Part shown: positions 17,101 to 26,541 of the stretch, piece by piece
Layout of the letters: each line of letters opens with the position of its first letter
Numbering within the stretch: the first letter of the stretch is position 1
DNA from: Flavobacterium sp. ASV13
GTDB taxonomy: Bacteria; Bacteroidota; Bacteroidia; Flavobacteriales; Flavobacteriaceae
Assembly (NCBI RefSeq): GCF_000745775.1
Contig: NZ_JQJY01000002.1
Coordinates: forward strand, 372,001-436,000
DNA: 64,000 nucleotides
Direction: 5' to 3'
The notes under the pieces: model-generated
Database searches by the model: none
Seen by the model: only the letters and a program-made list of their open reading frames with translations
What the model was told of the DNA's origin: nothing
Made by a program: the position numbers and the translations under genes

Positions 17101-17523
17101 ATGAAAAAAATGATTTGCTTCTTGATTTTGACTTTAGGAATTCTGGCTTGTTCTTCAGAAGAAAGTACCTCTGCAGACGACAGTTTTCGCATAAAATTTT
17201 ACAACAAAACCGGCTCGGATATTGATTCCTTGATTATAGCCAAAAATTTTATTGGTCATTTAAAAAACGAAAACTCGACAACTTTCCTTAATTTCAAAAA
17301 AATGAACTTTGGCGGTGATCAAACATTTCGGGAAATAAGTGGCATCTCAAACAACAAAAAATTAAAGGAACTTCCTTCAGTGGCAGCAGCTTGGAACTGG
17401 TGCGGCACAATGGATATTAATACTCCAATTAAAAGGAGATATTTTTTTGATATTAAAACAACAACCAACAAAGACGGAAGTACTAGCTTTTTTTTAGTAG
17501 AGCGTTACTCAACACCATATTAG
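17101..17523 (+). CDS. Small lipoprotein, first of a leader-duplicated pair
   Basis: The 140-residue protein has a lipoprotein signal, TLGILACSSEES (Cys17). The mature domain is beta-rich with no recognised family. Its upstream region and first about 22 codons closely match those of the next gene, while the mature parts are unrelated. This points to a partial duplication with replacement or fast divergence of the mature part. Confidence 0.7.
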   Translation: MKKMICFLILTLGILACSSEESTSADDSFRIKFYNKTGSDIDSLIIAKNFIGHLKNENSTTFLNFKKMNFGGDQTFREISGISNNKKLKELPSVAAAWNWCGTMDINTPIKRRYFFDIKTTTNKDGSTSFFLVERYSTPY

Positions 17524-17589
17524 AAGAAAAATTAAAAAAACTTCAATTCAACCATTTTGATATTCAATTCTCTAACTAAAAAGATTGCT

Positions 17590-17901
17590 ATGAAAAAAAT
17601 AATTTGTTTCTTGATTTTGACTTTAGGTATTCTTGGCTGTTCTTCAGAAGAAAATACGCGTGTAGAAGGAAATTTTGAATTCATTATTCCATATACAACT
17701 CAAATAACGGTTGGTGGCGTAGTTGGAATTCAGGATAGAACCTTTAAAGCTGGCGAAACTTTCAGTGGAATCGATGAAGGAGATGGAAATGTAACAATCA
17801 GAATTGCTGAACATTCTGTATTAAATGATAATTGCCCAAGTAATACTTGTTATCAAGAATTTCTAAGCGTTCCGAGAAAGTATTTGAAATTGAAGAAATA
17901 A
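17590..17901 (+). CDS. Small lipoprotein, second of a leader-duplicated pair
   Basis: The 103-residue product starts MKKIICFLILTLGILGCSSE, nearly the leader of the preceding gene (Cys17). The ATG was chosen over an in-frame start 33 bases upstream because it matches the paralogue and gives a proper signal. The mature part is short and beta-rich with two Cys (DNCPSNTC) that could form a disulfide. Function unknown. Confidence 0.7.
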   Translation: MKKIICFLILTLGILGCSSEENTRVEGNFEFIIPYTTQITVGGVVGIQDRTFKAGETFSGIDEGDGNVTIRIAEHSVLNDNCPSNTCYQEFLSVPRKYLKLKK

Positions 17902-17961
17902 ATCCACATAAAAAATCTCTACTAAAAACTGCAAATAATTCAAAAACTCGCTTAATTTTTT

Positions 17962-17996
17962 TTTGTGTTTTATTGTTTAAAATATTCTTATTTTTG
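17962..17996 (+). promoter_or_regulatory. Promoter of the metalloprotease gene
   Basis: TTTG, a 23-base spacer and TATTTTTG match the Bacteroidota promoter form. The ATG is 68 bases downstream. The spacer is at the long end of the allowed range. Confidence 0.5.
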
Positions 17997-18063
17997 AAAT
18001 TATAAAAACTTAATTATCAATATTTTAGTTGTTTTACATTTCAAACAAATCCAATTAAAACAC

Positions 18064-18855
18064 ATGAGAAAAAAGAAATTATTAGTTTTAATTTTAGGAA
18101 TTATTGCTGTTTTTTTCATTTCAAAAATGATACGAAACTTTACCGTTGAGCAAGAAATTCAAACTCTTAAATCGGAACATTTTATTGTTTCTTATAGTGG
18201 AATTTATAAAAATGATGCTGAAAAAATCAGCAAAAATCTTGAGAACAATTATTCGAAAATCAGAACTGATTTAAAAGATATAAAACACGAACTGATAAAG
18301 GTTTTTGTTTACGGTTCTCATCAAAAATTCAGTCTTGCGACTGGTTTAAACGGAAACGTAAACGGTACAAGCCGCGGACCAAATGAATTTCATTTTGTTT
18401 GGACAAACTGGTTTAATTCTGTTTTTCCAGATGATCCGCTTAAAACCGCCGTTCATGAATTTACGCATTGTGTTCAATTAAATATATTAATCGACAAGGC
18501 AAAAGAAACGATTATCACACAAGACCGACTTACTTTTGACAAGGAATTTGATAAAAAGTTTGGAGCCGAATATCCGCGTTGGCTTTGGGAATCGATCAGT
18601 ATTTTTGAAGCAGGAGAAGTGAATTCACTAAGCGTAAAATATACCAAAAGCAAAAATCTGACTTTAGAAGAACTAAATCACAGCAATCAGATTTACAATA
18701 TTGGCTATACCATAATTGAATATCTTACCAAAAAATGGGGAAAAGATATACTGCCAAAATTGATTGCTTCATTTGGGAATATCGAAAAAACATTGAATAT
18801 AAAACCCGAAGAATTTGAAAAAGGCTGGATTGCTTTTTTGGAGGAAAATTATTGA
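18064..18855 (+). CDS. Membrane-anchored zinc metalloprotease (MA-like)
   Basis: The 263-residue protein has an N-terminal hydrophobic anchor (about 5-22). The zinc motif HEFTH (131-135) is followed about 40 residues later by WESIS (E176), a plausible third zinc ligand, as in gluzincin-type 'peptidase MA' proteins. The catalytic domain would face the periplasm. The specific family and substrate are unknown. Confidence 0.8.
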   Translation: MRKKKLLVLILGIIAVFFISKMIRNFTVEQEIQTLKSEHFIVSYSGIYKNDAEKISKNLENNYSKIRTDLKDIKHELIKVFVYGSHQKFSLATGLNGNVNGTSRGPNEFHFVWTNWFNSVFPDDPLKTAVHEFTHCVQLNILIDKAKETIITQDRLTFDKEFDKKFGAEYPRWLWESISIFEAGEVNSLSVKYTKSKNLTLEELNHSNQIYNIGYTIIEYLTKKWGKDILPKLIASFGNIEKTLNIKPEEFEKGWIAFLEENY

Positions 18856-18856
18856 A

Positions 18857-18959
18857 AAACTTTGCGACTCTGCGACTTTACAACTTTGCGAGATTAATTT
18901 TTAAAGCATGTATTTTTGTACTTATAAATCTCTCGCAAAGTCGCAGAGTCGCAAAGTTT
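18857..18959. repeat. Long inverted repeat of TTTGCGACT words
   Basis: Two arms of about 35 bases built from the words TTTGCGACT and CTGCGACT pair imperfectly across a 30-base centre. It lies between convergent genes and probably forms a large 3'-end hairpin serving both transcripts. A related copy lies near 44.6 kb. Confidence 0.7.
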
Positions 18960-18969
18960 AAAATATTAA

Positions 18970-19632
18970 TTACTTTTTACCCAAAAGCTCTAGAATTTTG
19001 TCAACGTTAATTTCACTATAATCATTAATATAAAAATCGCATGGCGGAAGCTGTTCTTTTGTATGCGAACTCAAAACTCCAACCACTTTCATTCCTGCAT
19101 TTAATCCTGCCGTAACGCCCGAAAAAGAATCTTCAAAAACCACACAATCCGACGGTGAAACTCCAACACGCTCAGCCGATTTTAGATAAACTTCCGGATT
19201 TGGTTTATGAAACGTAACGTCTTCACTTGACATCATCGAATCCATTTTTTCGCCTAGTTTCAAAGCATTCGCAATCAAATCCAAATTGGCACGTGGAGCA
19301 GATGTTCCAACGGCTGTTTTAAATCCGCGGGATTTTAGCTCGTTTAAAAACGCTAAATAATGTGGAATCGTTTCGACTTTGTCTTTATAAATCTCACGAA
19401 ACATCGCTTCTTTTTCATCTTCAAGTTTGGTCAATTCTTCTCCTGTAATGGGACGTTTGAAGAAATGTGTCATGATATATCCGTTATGTTTTCCGTACAT
19501 ATGTTCTTCAAATTCTTTCTCTGAATGAGGAATCTGGTATTTGTCAAAGAATGCTTGAAAAGCTTTTGCATGATCGGGATTGGTATGGCAAATAACGCCG
19601 TCCATATCAAAAATTACACATTGCTGGCTCAT
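18970..19632 (-). CDS. HAD-family phosphatase (beta-phosphoglucomutase-like)
   Basis: The 220-residue protein has HAD motif I FDMDGV (D9, D11), a helical cap (about 15-85), motif II GTSAPR (about 109-114), and FEDSFSGVTAGLNAGM carrying motif IV. It matches the subfamily of small sugar-phosphate phosphatases and phosphoglucomutases in length and order. The exact substrate cannot be told from sequence. Confidence 0.9.
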   Translation of the reverse strand: MSQQCVIFDMDGVICHTNPDHAKAFQAFFDKYQIPHSEKEFEEHMYGKHNGYIMTHFFKRPITGEELTKLEDEKEAMFREIYKDKVETIPHYLAFLNELKSRGFKTAVGTSAPRANLDLIANALKLGEKMDSMMSSEDVTFHKPNPEVYLKSAERVGVSPSDCVVFEDSFSGVTAGLNAGMKVVGVLSSHTKEQLPPCDFYINDYSEINVDKILELLGKK

Positions 19633-19722
19633 ATATTTATTTTATTTTTTTAACGGCTGCAAGATACTTATTTTCTGCGGGGTCACGGCAGGTTTCTCCT
19701 GGAGTTTTTTTTGAATCTCGCA

Positions 19723-19742
19723 ATCCCGATTGCTATCGGGAT
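19723..19742. repeat. 20-bp palindrome, copy 1
   Basis: ATCCCGATTGCTATCGGGAT differs by one central base from a perfect palindrome found twice more near 27.5 and 28.2 kb. It lies in the 292-base gap between the HAD gene and the MBOAT gene, which otherwise holds no visible gene. Confidence 0.6.
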
Positions 19743-19924
19743 AAAAAGATTTAAGCAGATTTGCTCAGATTTTTTATTTCTTAAATCTTATAATCTATGG
19801 CTGATTTTTTTGACTCATTCAATAAACATAAAAGTTATGACAGATAACAGAAAAAGTCGTTATTTGCACCCATATTTTAAATCGTAAAACAACTCAGAAG
19901 AGTAACCCCAAATAAAACAGTACA

Positions 19925-21358
19925 ATGCTTTTTAACTCGATTGATTTCGCGATATTCTTGCCTATAATATTTATCCTTTATTGGCTTATTGGCAAAAAAT
20001 CACTTCAGTATCAAAACATTTTACTATTGGTTTCCAGTTATTTCTTTTATGCTTTCTGGGATTGGCGTTTTTTATTTCTTTTAGTATTTTCGACGCTGCT
20101 GGATTATTTTACAGGATTAAAAATGCAAAATACATTGAATCCCGTCGCAAAAAGAAATTGGTTTTGGATCAGTGTTACGATCAATTTAGGCTTTTTGGGC
20201 GTCTTTAAATATTATAACTTTTTTGCTGATTCCTTCGCCAAAGCAATTTCACATTTTGGGCTTCAGGTCAATCCATGGACTTTAAAAGTTATTCTTCCTG
20301 TTGGGATTTCGTTTTATACTTTTCACGGCTTATCTTATGTAATTGATATTTATAAAAACCGAATCAAAGCCGAAGAAAGCTTTATCAATTATTCGGTTTT
20401 CGTTTCTTTTTTTCCATTATTGGTTGCTGGACCAATTGAAAGAGCAACGCATCTTCTGCCTCAAATTAAACAAAAAAGAAAATTTGATTATCTACAAGCA
20501 ATTGACGGATTAAGACAAATTTTATGGGGATTATTTAAGAAAGTTGTCATTGCAGATTCTTGTGCAGTTTATGCAAATTCTATTTTTAATAATTCTGATG
20601 GCTATTCGGGAAGTACACTTTTATTAGGAGCCGTATTCTTTGCTTTTCAAATCTATGGAGATTTCTCAGGCTATTCTGATATAGCATTAGGAGTTGCTCG
20701 CCTTTTAGGGATTGATTTACTAAAAAACTTTGCGTTTCCTTATTTCTCAAGAGATATTGCAGAATTTTGGAGACGCTGGCACATATCGCTTTCAAGTTGG
20801 TTTAAAGACTATTTGTATATTCCCTTGGGAGGAAGTAAAGGCGGAATTTGGAAAACAATTCGAAATACCTTTATTATTTTTATTGTAAGCGGTTTTTGGC
20901 ATGGCGCAAACTGGACGTTTATCGCCTGGGGATTTTTAAATGCTTTATTTATAATGCCTTCGATTATTTTTAAAACAAACAGAAACAATCTCGATATAGC
21001 CGCACAAGGTAAAATACTGCCGAGTTTTAAAGAATTCTTCTCCATTCTCATCACTTTTGGATTGACAGTTTTCGCATGGATTTTCTTTAGATCAGAAAGT
21101 ATACGACATGCGTATCATTTTATCGCTAAAATATTCTCGCAAACACTTTTTACCAAACCGGAAATACTGCCAAAAAAATTGATGCTGATCATACTTCTAT
21201 TCATGATTATCGAATGGTTAGGCAGAGAAAATGAGTTTGCACTATCTAAATTACCAATCAAGAGCAAAGCAGTCCGCTGGGGATTTTATTACATTTTAGT
21301 AATTACAATATTGTATTTTTCGGGTTCAGAACAACAATTTATTTACTTCCAATTTTAG
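19925..21358 (+). CDS. MBOAT family O-acyltransferase (AlgI-like)
   Basis: The 477-residue membrane protein has about ten or more helices and MBOAT/AlgI hallmarks: AGPIERATHLLPQ (about 165-177), FWRRWHISLSSWFKDYLYIP (about 281-300) and SGFWHGANWTFIAWG, which holds the probable catalytic His. Such proteins pass acetyl groups across the membrane to an exported polysaccharide or wall sugar. The next gene, two bases downstream, encodes an SGNH-like protein that probably makes the final transfer. No polysaccharide cluster is visible here, so the acceptor is unknown. Confidence 0.93.
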   Translation: MLFNSIDFAIFLPIIFILYWLIGKKSLQYQNILLLVSSYFFYAFWDWRFLFLLVFSTLLDYFTGLKMQNTLNPVAKRNWFWISVTINLGFLGVFKYYNFFADSFAKAISHFGLQVNPWTLKVILPVGISFYTFHGLSYVIDIYKNRIKAEESFINYSVFVSFFPLLVAGPIERATHLLPQIKQKRKFDYLQAIDGLRQILWGLFKKVVIADSCAVYANSIFNNSDGYSGSTLLLGAVFFAFQIYGDFSGYSDIALGVARLLGIDLLKNFAFPYFSRDIAEFWRRWHISLSSWFKDYLYIPLGGSKGGIWKTIRNTFIIFIVSGFWHGANWTFIAWGFLNALFIMPSIIFKTNRNNLDIAAQGKILPSFKEFFSILITFGLTVFAWIFFRSESIRHAYHFIAKIFSQTLFTKPEILPKKLMLIILLFMIIEWLGRENEFALSKLPIKSKAVRWGFYYILVITILYFSGSEQQFIYFQF

Positions 21359-21360
21359 TT

Positions 21361-22287
21361 ATGCGAAAATTCATTGTAAACAGCATCTTTTTCTTATTCC
21401 CTGTATTTCTGGGCCTGGCGTTTATGGAATTAATGCTTACCAATATTCCAAATGACTATTTATTCAAAAATAAATATCTGGACGAAAATTCAGGCGAAAT
21501 TGAAACTTTGATTCTAGGAAGTTCACATACTTATTATGGCGTTGATCCGCAATTTATGAACCACAAAGCCTTTAATAGTGCTGCTATTTCACAATCTTTG
21601 GATTACGATTATGAGATTTTAAAAAAATATGAATTAAGGCTTAAAAAACTAAAATACATTATAATTCCTATCGATTATTTTTCTCTTTTCTCTAAACTGG
21701 AAACCGGAATTGAAAGTTGGAGAATCAAAAACTATATTATTTACTATCATATAAATACAGGCAACAATTATAACCGTTCAAATCATTTCGAATTATTTAA
21801 TGGAAAGATTAGCGACAACATTGAACGCATCAAAGAATACTACATCCATCACAAGGTTAAAAATATTACATGCAATAAATATGGATCGGGCGTAATTTAC
21901 AGCTCAACCAAGAAAAAAGATTTAGTTGAAACAGGAAAGTCGGCAGCTAAAAGGCACACCCAAAATATACATGACAATTTATATTTTAAAGAAAATACCA
22001 AAATCCTTAAAAACATTGTGCAATTAGCCAATTCAAAGAATGCAAAAGTAATTTTCATCACCTGCCCGGCTAATAAAACATATGTTGAAAATTTAAATGC
22101 TGCACAACTTTATGCAACCATTAATTTCATAAATCGATTAGTTAAAAGCAGTCCAAATGCATCTTACTATAACTTTTTAAGTGATAAATCATTTGAAGAC
22201 ACTGATTTTTATGACGCCGATCATTTAAACAAAATCGGAGCTAAAAAACTATCCCTGAAAATTGACAATTTACTAAACGAGAAATAA
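21361..22287 (+). CDS. SGNH/DltD-like protein paired with MBOAT
   Basis: The 308-residue protein has an N-terminal anchor (about 7-25). LILGSSHTYYGVDP (about 50-63) carries the SGNH-type nucleophile Ser with the following His/Tyr, and DADHLNKIGAKKLS near the C-terminus gives the Asp-x-x-His pair. This fits the periplasmic acyl-transfer partner of MBOAT proteins (compare AlgJ/AlgX, DltD and PatB). It is translated two bases after the MBOAT stop, so the two are co-transcribed. Confidence 0.78.
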   Translation: MRKFIVNSIFFLFPVFLGLAFMELMLTNIPNDYLFKNKYLDENSGEIETLILGSSHTYYGVDPQFMNHKAFNSAAISQSLDYDYEILKKYELRLKKLKYIIIPIDYFSLFSKLETGIESWRIKNYIIYYHINTGNNYNRSNHFELFNGKISDNIERIKEYYIHHKVKNITCNKYGSGVIYSSTKKKDLVETGKSAAKRHTQNIHDNLYFKENTKILKNIVQLANSKNAKVIFITCPANKTYVENLNAAQLYATINFINRLVKSSPNASYYNFLSDKSFEDTDFYDADHLNKIGAKKLSLKIDNLLNEK

Positions 22288-22306
22288 AACAAGATTCGTT
22301 AAATCA

Positions 22307-23890
22307 TTAGCCAATCCAAATCTTACTTTTCACCAAAGTCATAGTTTGCCTTAAATGTTGGTTACAGGCAATCAGAATAATCAAAACCAACAAACCATAA
22401 CCCACAATCGTATAAATTTCCATATCAGCCAATAAAGTTGATTGTTTCGCAACGGTTCCGAAAATCTTTTTCATGGCTAAAACATTCGCATTATCTGCGG
22501 AATATCCTTTGGCAACAAAACTTTGTGTTGTGGAAGCAATAGTTTGCTGCGCTTCTGTATTTTCTCCTGTTACGAATTGACTTAGTTTCAAGAAGTGTTT
22601 TTTATTCAAGAAAACCATCGCATTCTGCATTACACAGAAACCAATCGTACTTCCCCAAAAACGTCCCGAAACCCCAACAATTCCAGAAGAAACCGCCATA
22701 TTTGCCGGAACCGATGATGTGGTAAATAAGATGAGCGGAACAAATAAAAACCCAACACCGATTCCTTGCAAAATATAGGGAATGATAATATCGCTTAGCG
22801 CAACATCTGGCACAAAAAGAAACGTAAACCAGAAGTGGAAAATAGCAATAAGCGTAAAACCAATCATGAAAATAATTTTAGTCGAAACGGATTTCATCAG
22901 AAAAAAAGCAGCCAAAACAAGTCCGATTACATTTCCTAATCCGTTTATGTACTGCACGCCCGCAACACGCGACGGATCCCAATTCCAAATCGAAAACATC
23001 GCCGAATGACAAAGACTCAGCGTTGCCCTGCTGATATAAAAAAGAAAAAACAATAAAAACCCAATTCTAAGATTGGCATATTTCAGAACTTCAAAATTGA
23101 AACTCGGTCTTTTTACCAAACGTTCTTTAAAGATGAACAATCCGCCTGTAATGAGCGAAATCATCAGTATTAAAACCATTTCTGAAGACTGTAACCAATA
23201 TTTTTTCTCCGCATAAACAAAAAAGTAGGCACCGCAAAGAATTGAAATTAAAACCAAAAAATAACTCATCCAATCAATTTGATACAACGGAATTTTCTTT
23301 GTGATTCGGTGCCCTCTGAAAGTAACTAAGATTAAAAAGACGTTTAAAACCTGAAGTCCGCCCGAAACATACAACATGTATTTCCAGTCGTAATGATCGA
23401 GAAACCAAACGGCAATATTCATAATAAACGGCGTAGACAACAACAGCGCGCCGTAGTAAAATGAAAATCCAATAATAATGGCATTTTTAGTATTGAATTG
23501 CTCAATAAGCAATTGTCTGATTGTGATTACCGGAAGTGCCATCAGAATTCCTTCGGCAACTCTCATCAATAAAAAAACAGGAAAACTGGTAATATACGCC
23601 GACGAAACAATCGTAATTCCGATTAAGGAATAAACCGCCATCAGGTAATTTTTTGCAGGGAAAAAACTCGAAAATCGACTTTCTATCAAAATTGTAGCCA
23701 GTAAAGTTCCGTACGTTACGCACATCGCAAACTGCAAATCTTCAGGTTCAATATCCAGAAAACTTGCCGCATACGTTACGTTCGACGTATAAACTCCCAA
23801 TAAAATCATGGAATGCAAAAGACAAACGAACAAAATAATAATGATCGCCCACTTTGGAACCCAGGATTTAAATATACTTTTATCTTCCAT
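22307..23890 (-). CDS. MFS efflux transporter, DHA2 type (EmrB-like)
   Basis: A membrane protein with about 14 helices of the drug:H+ antiporter-2 group. The ATG one base after the adaptor stop (MEDKSIFKSW) was chosen rather than an upstream TTG inside the adaptor gene. It is the inner-membrane part of a tripartite exporter with the EmrA-like adaptor and TolC-like channel upstream. The substrate is unknown; an AraC regulator upstream suggests induction by the substrate or a related small molecule. Confidence 0.92.
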   Translation of the reverse strand: MEDKSIFKSWVPKWAIIIILFVCLLHSMILLGVYTSNVTYAASFLDIEPEDLQFAMCVTYGTLLATILIESRFSSFFPAKNYLMAVYSLIGITIVSSAYITSFPVFLLMRVAEGILMALPVITIRQLLIEQFNTKNAIIIGFSFYYGALLLSTPFIMNIAVWFLDHYDWKYMLYVSGGLQVLNVFLILVTFRGHRITKKIPLYQIDWMSYFLVLISILCGAYFFVYAEKKYWLQSSEMVLILMISLITGGLFIFKERLVKRPSFNFEVLKYANLRIGFLLFFLFYISRATLSLCHSAMFSIWNWDPSRVAGVQYINGLGNVIGLVLAAFFLMKSVSTKIIFMIGFTLIAIFHFWFTFLFVPDVALSDIIIPYILQGIGVGFLFVPLILFTTSSVPANMAVSSGIVGVSGRFWGSTIGFCVMQNAMVFLNKKHFLKLSQFVTGENTEAQQTIASTTQSFVAKGYSADNANVLAMKKIFGTVAKQSTLLADMEIYTIVGYGLLVLIILIACNQHLRQTMTLVKSKIWIG

Positions 23891-23891
23891 T

Positions 23892-24944
23892 TTATTTGTG
23901 TGCAGCAACTATTGTAATATTCATTCCTGCTCTTAAAAAATCGATTTGTTTGTCTTGTTCTTTTAACTGAATTCGAACCGGAATTCTTTGTTCAATTTTC
24001 ACGAAGTTTCCTGTCGCATTATCTGGAGGAAGCAACGAAAATCTCGCGCCACTTGCAGGCGATAAAGAAGCAATTGTTCCCACAAAAACTTTGTCGTTTA
24101 CCGCATCGGCTTTGATTTCAACTTCTTGACCAACCGTTAAATATTGTAATTGCGTTTCTTTGAAATTAGCTGTGATCCATTTTTCTCTACTCACGATAGA
24201 AAGCAGAGACTGACCTTCTTTCACCATTTGTCCTGGCTGTAAAGTTCGTTTTCCAACCCAGCCATCATAAGGCGCCGTAATTACCGTATACGAAAGAAAC
24301 AATGCAGCATTATCAGCAACAGCTTGTTTCGAAGCAATATTGGTCTGTGTTGTCGGAACATTCGCTTCGGCAACAGAAGTACTCAAAGTAGCCGAATGAA
24401 TTCTGTTTTTCATTTCCGAAAAATGCGCTTGTGCCGATTCATAATCGGCGCGGACTTTTTCTAATTGTTGAAAAGTTGCAGCTTCTTCTTTAACCAAAGC
24501 TTTATACCTGTCGTATTCTAATTTTGTTTTCCAAAGATTCGACTTTGCAGCGTCCAATTGCGATTCGTTAATTGCCGTTGCGCTTGCTGTATTAATTGCA
24601 TTTTTCTCTGCCACAACACTATTTTGTTTTGCGTTCTGAACATCGGCCAAAGCCACATTCAATTTGGATTTATATTCTCTATTATCGATCACGACCAAAG
24701 TATCGCCTTTATGCACAAACTGGTTTTCGTCAAAACGAACTTCCTGAACATAACCCGTAATTCTCGACATAATTGGCGTAACGTATTGTTCAACCTGAGC
24801 ATCATTGGTTTCTTCGTGATTTCGGTTAAACACATAAAACCAAATTCCCAAAATAATACCGCTTATTACCAGCGTACATGCAATAATTGTTATTAGTATA
24901 TGAAACGTTCTATTTCTTCTAGTTTCATTTTTTATCTTAACCAT
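23892..24944 (-). CDS. HlyD/EmrA-type periplasmic adaptor
   Basis: The 350-residue protein has a membrane anchor (about 13-35), the biotinyl-lipoyl halves around TPIMSRITGYVQEVRFDENQ (about 51-70) and TAPYDGWVGKRTLQPGQMVK, a coiled-coil hairpin (about 90-190) and a beta-barrel end. This is the EmrA layout. It bridges the MFS pump (next gene) to the TolC-like channel (previous gene). Confidence 0.93.
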   Translation of the reverse strand: MVKIKNETRRNRTFHILITIIACTLVISGIILGIWFYVFNRNHEETNDAQVEQYVTPIMSRITGYVQEVRFDENQFVHKGDTLVVIDNREYKSKLNVALADVQNAKQNSVVAEKNAINTASATAINESQLDAAKSNLWKTKLEYDRYKALVKEEAATFQQLEKVRADYESAQAHFSEMKNRIHSATLSTSVAEANVPTTQTNIASKQAVADNAALFLSYTVITAPYDGWVGKRTLQPGQMVKEGQSLLSIVSREKWITANFKETQLQYLTVGQEVEIKADAVNDKVFVGTIASLSPASGARFSLLPPDNATGNFVKIEQRIPVRIQLKEQDKQIDFLRAGMNITIVAAHK

Positions 24945-25013
24945 CTTTCCTATTCTCTTTTATCTTAATTCTTTAAATCTTGTCTCTTGCTTCTTGCCTC
25001 TTTCTTCTGACTT

Positions 25014-26363
25014 CTAACTCTGAGGCATTATCCCAGCCGTATGGAGCAACTCATAATGTTTCAAAACCGCATCCAAATGAGTAGAGATTTTGTTGTATTT
25101 CGCCTGAAGCAAAGCATTATCAGCATCTACCATTTCTGTAATTAAAACCAATTGGTTTAAGTATTTCAACTTTACTATTCGGTAGTTTTCTTCGGCTAAA
25201 TCCAAAGCTTTGTCAACGACCACAAACTTTTCAAGGATTTCCTGATATTGTGTATGTTCTTTATACAGCTGATCCTGAATTTCATCTTTTATGATTTCAG
25301 ACTGCATTTCCTGCCATTTAATTTTAGTATTTGCCTGATCTGTCTTGGTTTTGTTTTTATACAAAGAAGAAAGATCAAAAGAAGCTTCAATTCCAACCTG
25401 GCCTAAAGTGTACAAATACGGATTTGGCGGAAAGAATTTATAGTTTGGATAATAAAAACCATAGTTCCCGAAGAAGTGAACACTTGGCAGATAGTTTCCT
25501 TTTACCAATTTCAGTTCCGTTTTGCTGATGTTTAATTCCTGGCTAGCAATTCTCATTTCTTCGTTTTGCAAGGCTTTATTCATATAAAAATCATACGGAT
25601 CCAAACCATTCATTTCGTCTAAACTTGACGTTGTATCAATCGCGATTTCTTCATTTTCCGGAATCTGAATCAAAGTCTTCAAATCGTGAAGCGCTATTTT
25701 TATGTTTTTGGAATTTGTAAGCGCATTCAACTCTCGATCAGAAAGCTGTAATTCGGCACGAATAACTTCGTTTTTGGTTACTGTTCCGTGTTTCTGTAAC
25801 GATTGCACTTCTTTTAATCGGTTTTTTTCTTCTTTGATGTTTTCTTCAAATATTTTTTGAAGTTCCATCATTTTATAAATCGCCAGATAGTTTGCCACTA
25901 CTTCCAATTCAATATCATTTTCTGTTTTTTCCGATTTAATTTTTGCAATTTCGTTTTCCTGATTGGCAATTTTAATCGCGTTGTTGATCTTGTTTCCAGC
26001 GTAAATTGGCATTTTAAAAGTCGAATTCACCTCGTAGATTTCAGGAATTGCTTTCGTAACTTCTTTTCCATTCAAGAAACCATTTCCTTTAAATTCGGTA
26101 ATGTTGGTAATTCTCGAATACATGCCTTTTAATTCTACATCTGGCAATCTAAGTTCTTTTCTTTCTTTGATGTTTTGCTCAGCGAGCGTAATCTCTAGTT
26201 GAGATTTAAGTACTTTCTTGTTGTTTTCCTTCGCCAGTTTCATCGCTTCTTGTAAAGAAACCGTACGAATCTCTTGCGCTTGTAAACTACTGAATGTCAA
26301 AACAATTATCAGCAACCAAAAGCTTCTGGGGAAACAATCTTCTTTTAAATTTGTAAGGAACAT
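25014..26363 (-). CDS. TolC-like outer-membrane efflux protein
   Basis: The 449-residue protein has a signal peptide (hydrophobic about 15-28, ending SLQAQ) and two TolC/OEP repeats rich in long helices (for example AMKLAKENNKKVLKSQLEIT). It forms the outer-membrane exit duct for the EmrAB-like pair downstream, 69 bases away on the same strand. Confidence 0.93.
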   Translation of the reverse strand: MFLTNLKEDCFPRSFWLLIIVLTFSSLQAQEIRTVSLQEAMKLAKENNKKVLKSQLEITLAEQNIKERKELRLPDVELKGMYSRITNITEFKGNGFLNGKEVTKAIPEIYEVNSTFKMPIYAGNKINNAIKIANQENEIAKIKSEKTENDIELEVVANYLAIYKMMELQKIFEENIKEEKNRLKEVQSLQKHGTVTKNEVIRAELQLSDRELNALTNSKNIKIALHDLKTLIQIPENEEIAIDTTSSLDEMNGLDPYDFYMNKALQNEEMRIASQELNISKTELKLVKGNYLPSVHFFGNYGFYYPNYKFFPPNPYLYTLGQVGIEASFDLSSLYKNKTKTDQANTKIKWQEMQSEIIKDEIQDQLYKEHTQYQEILEKFVVVDKALDLAEENYRIVKLKYLNQLVLITEMVDADNALLQAKYNKISTHLDAVLKHYELLHTAGIMPQS

Positions 26364-26541
26364 GAATACATAAATATTTTATGGTGCAAAGTTCCTTCAT
26401 TTTTTTCTTGGCGGATGATTCTAAAAAGTCAATAACATATTCATTTCGGACAAATGTTAAAATTGAATTTTCCGAAAACGTTATATCAAAACACTGAAAA
26501 ACAGTTTGTTGAAAAATTAAATAAATTATGAAATACAAAAA

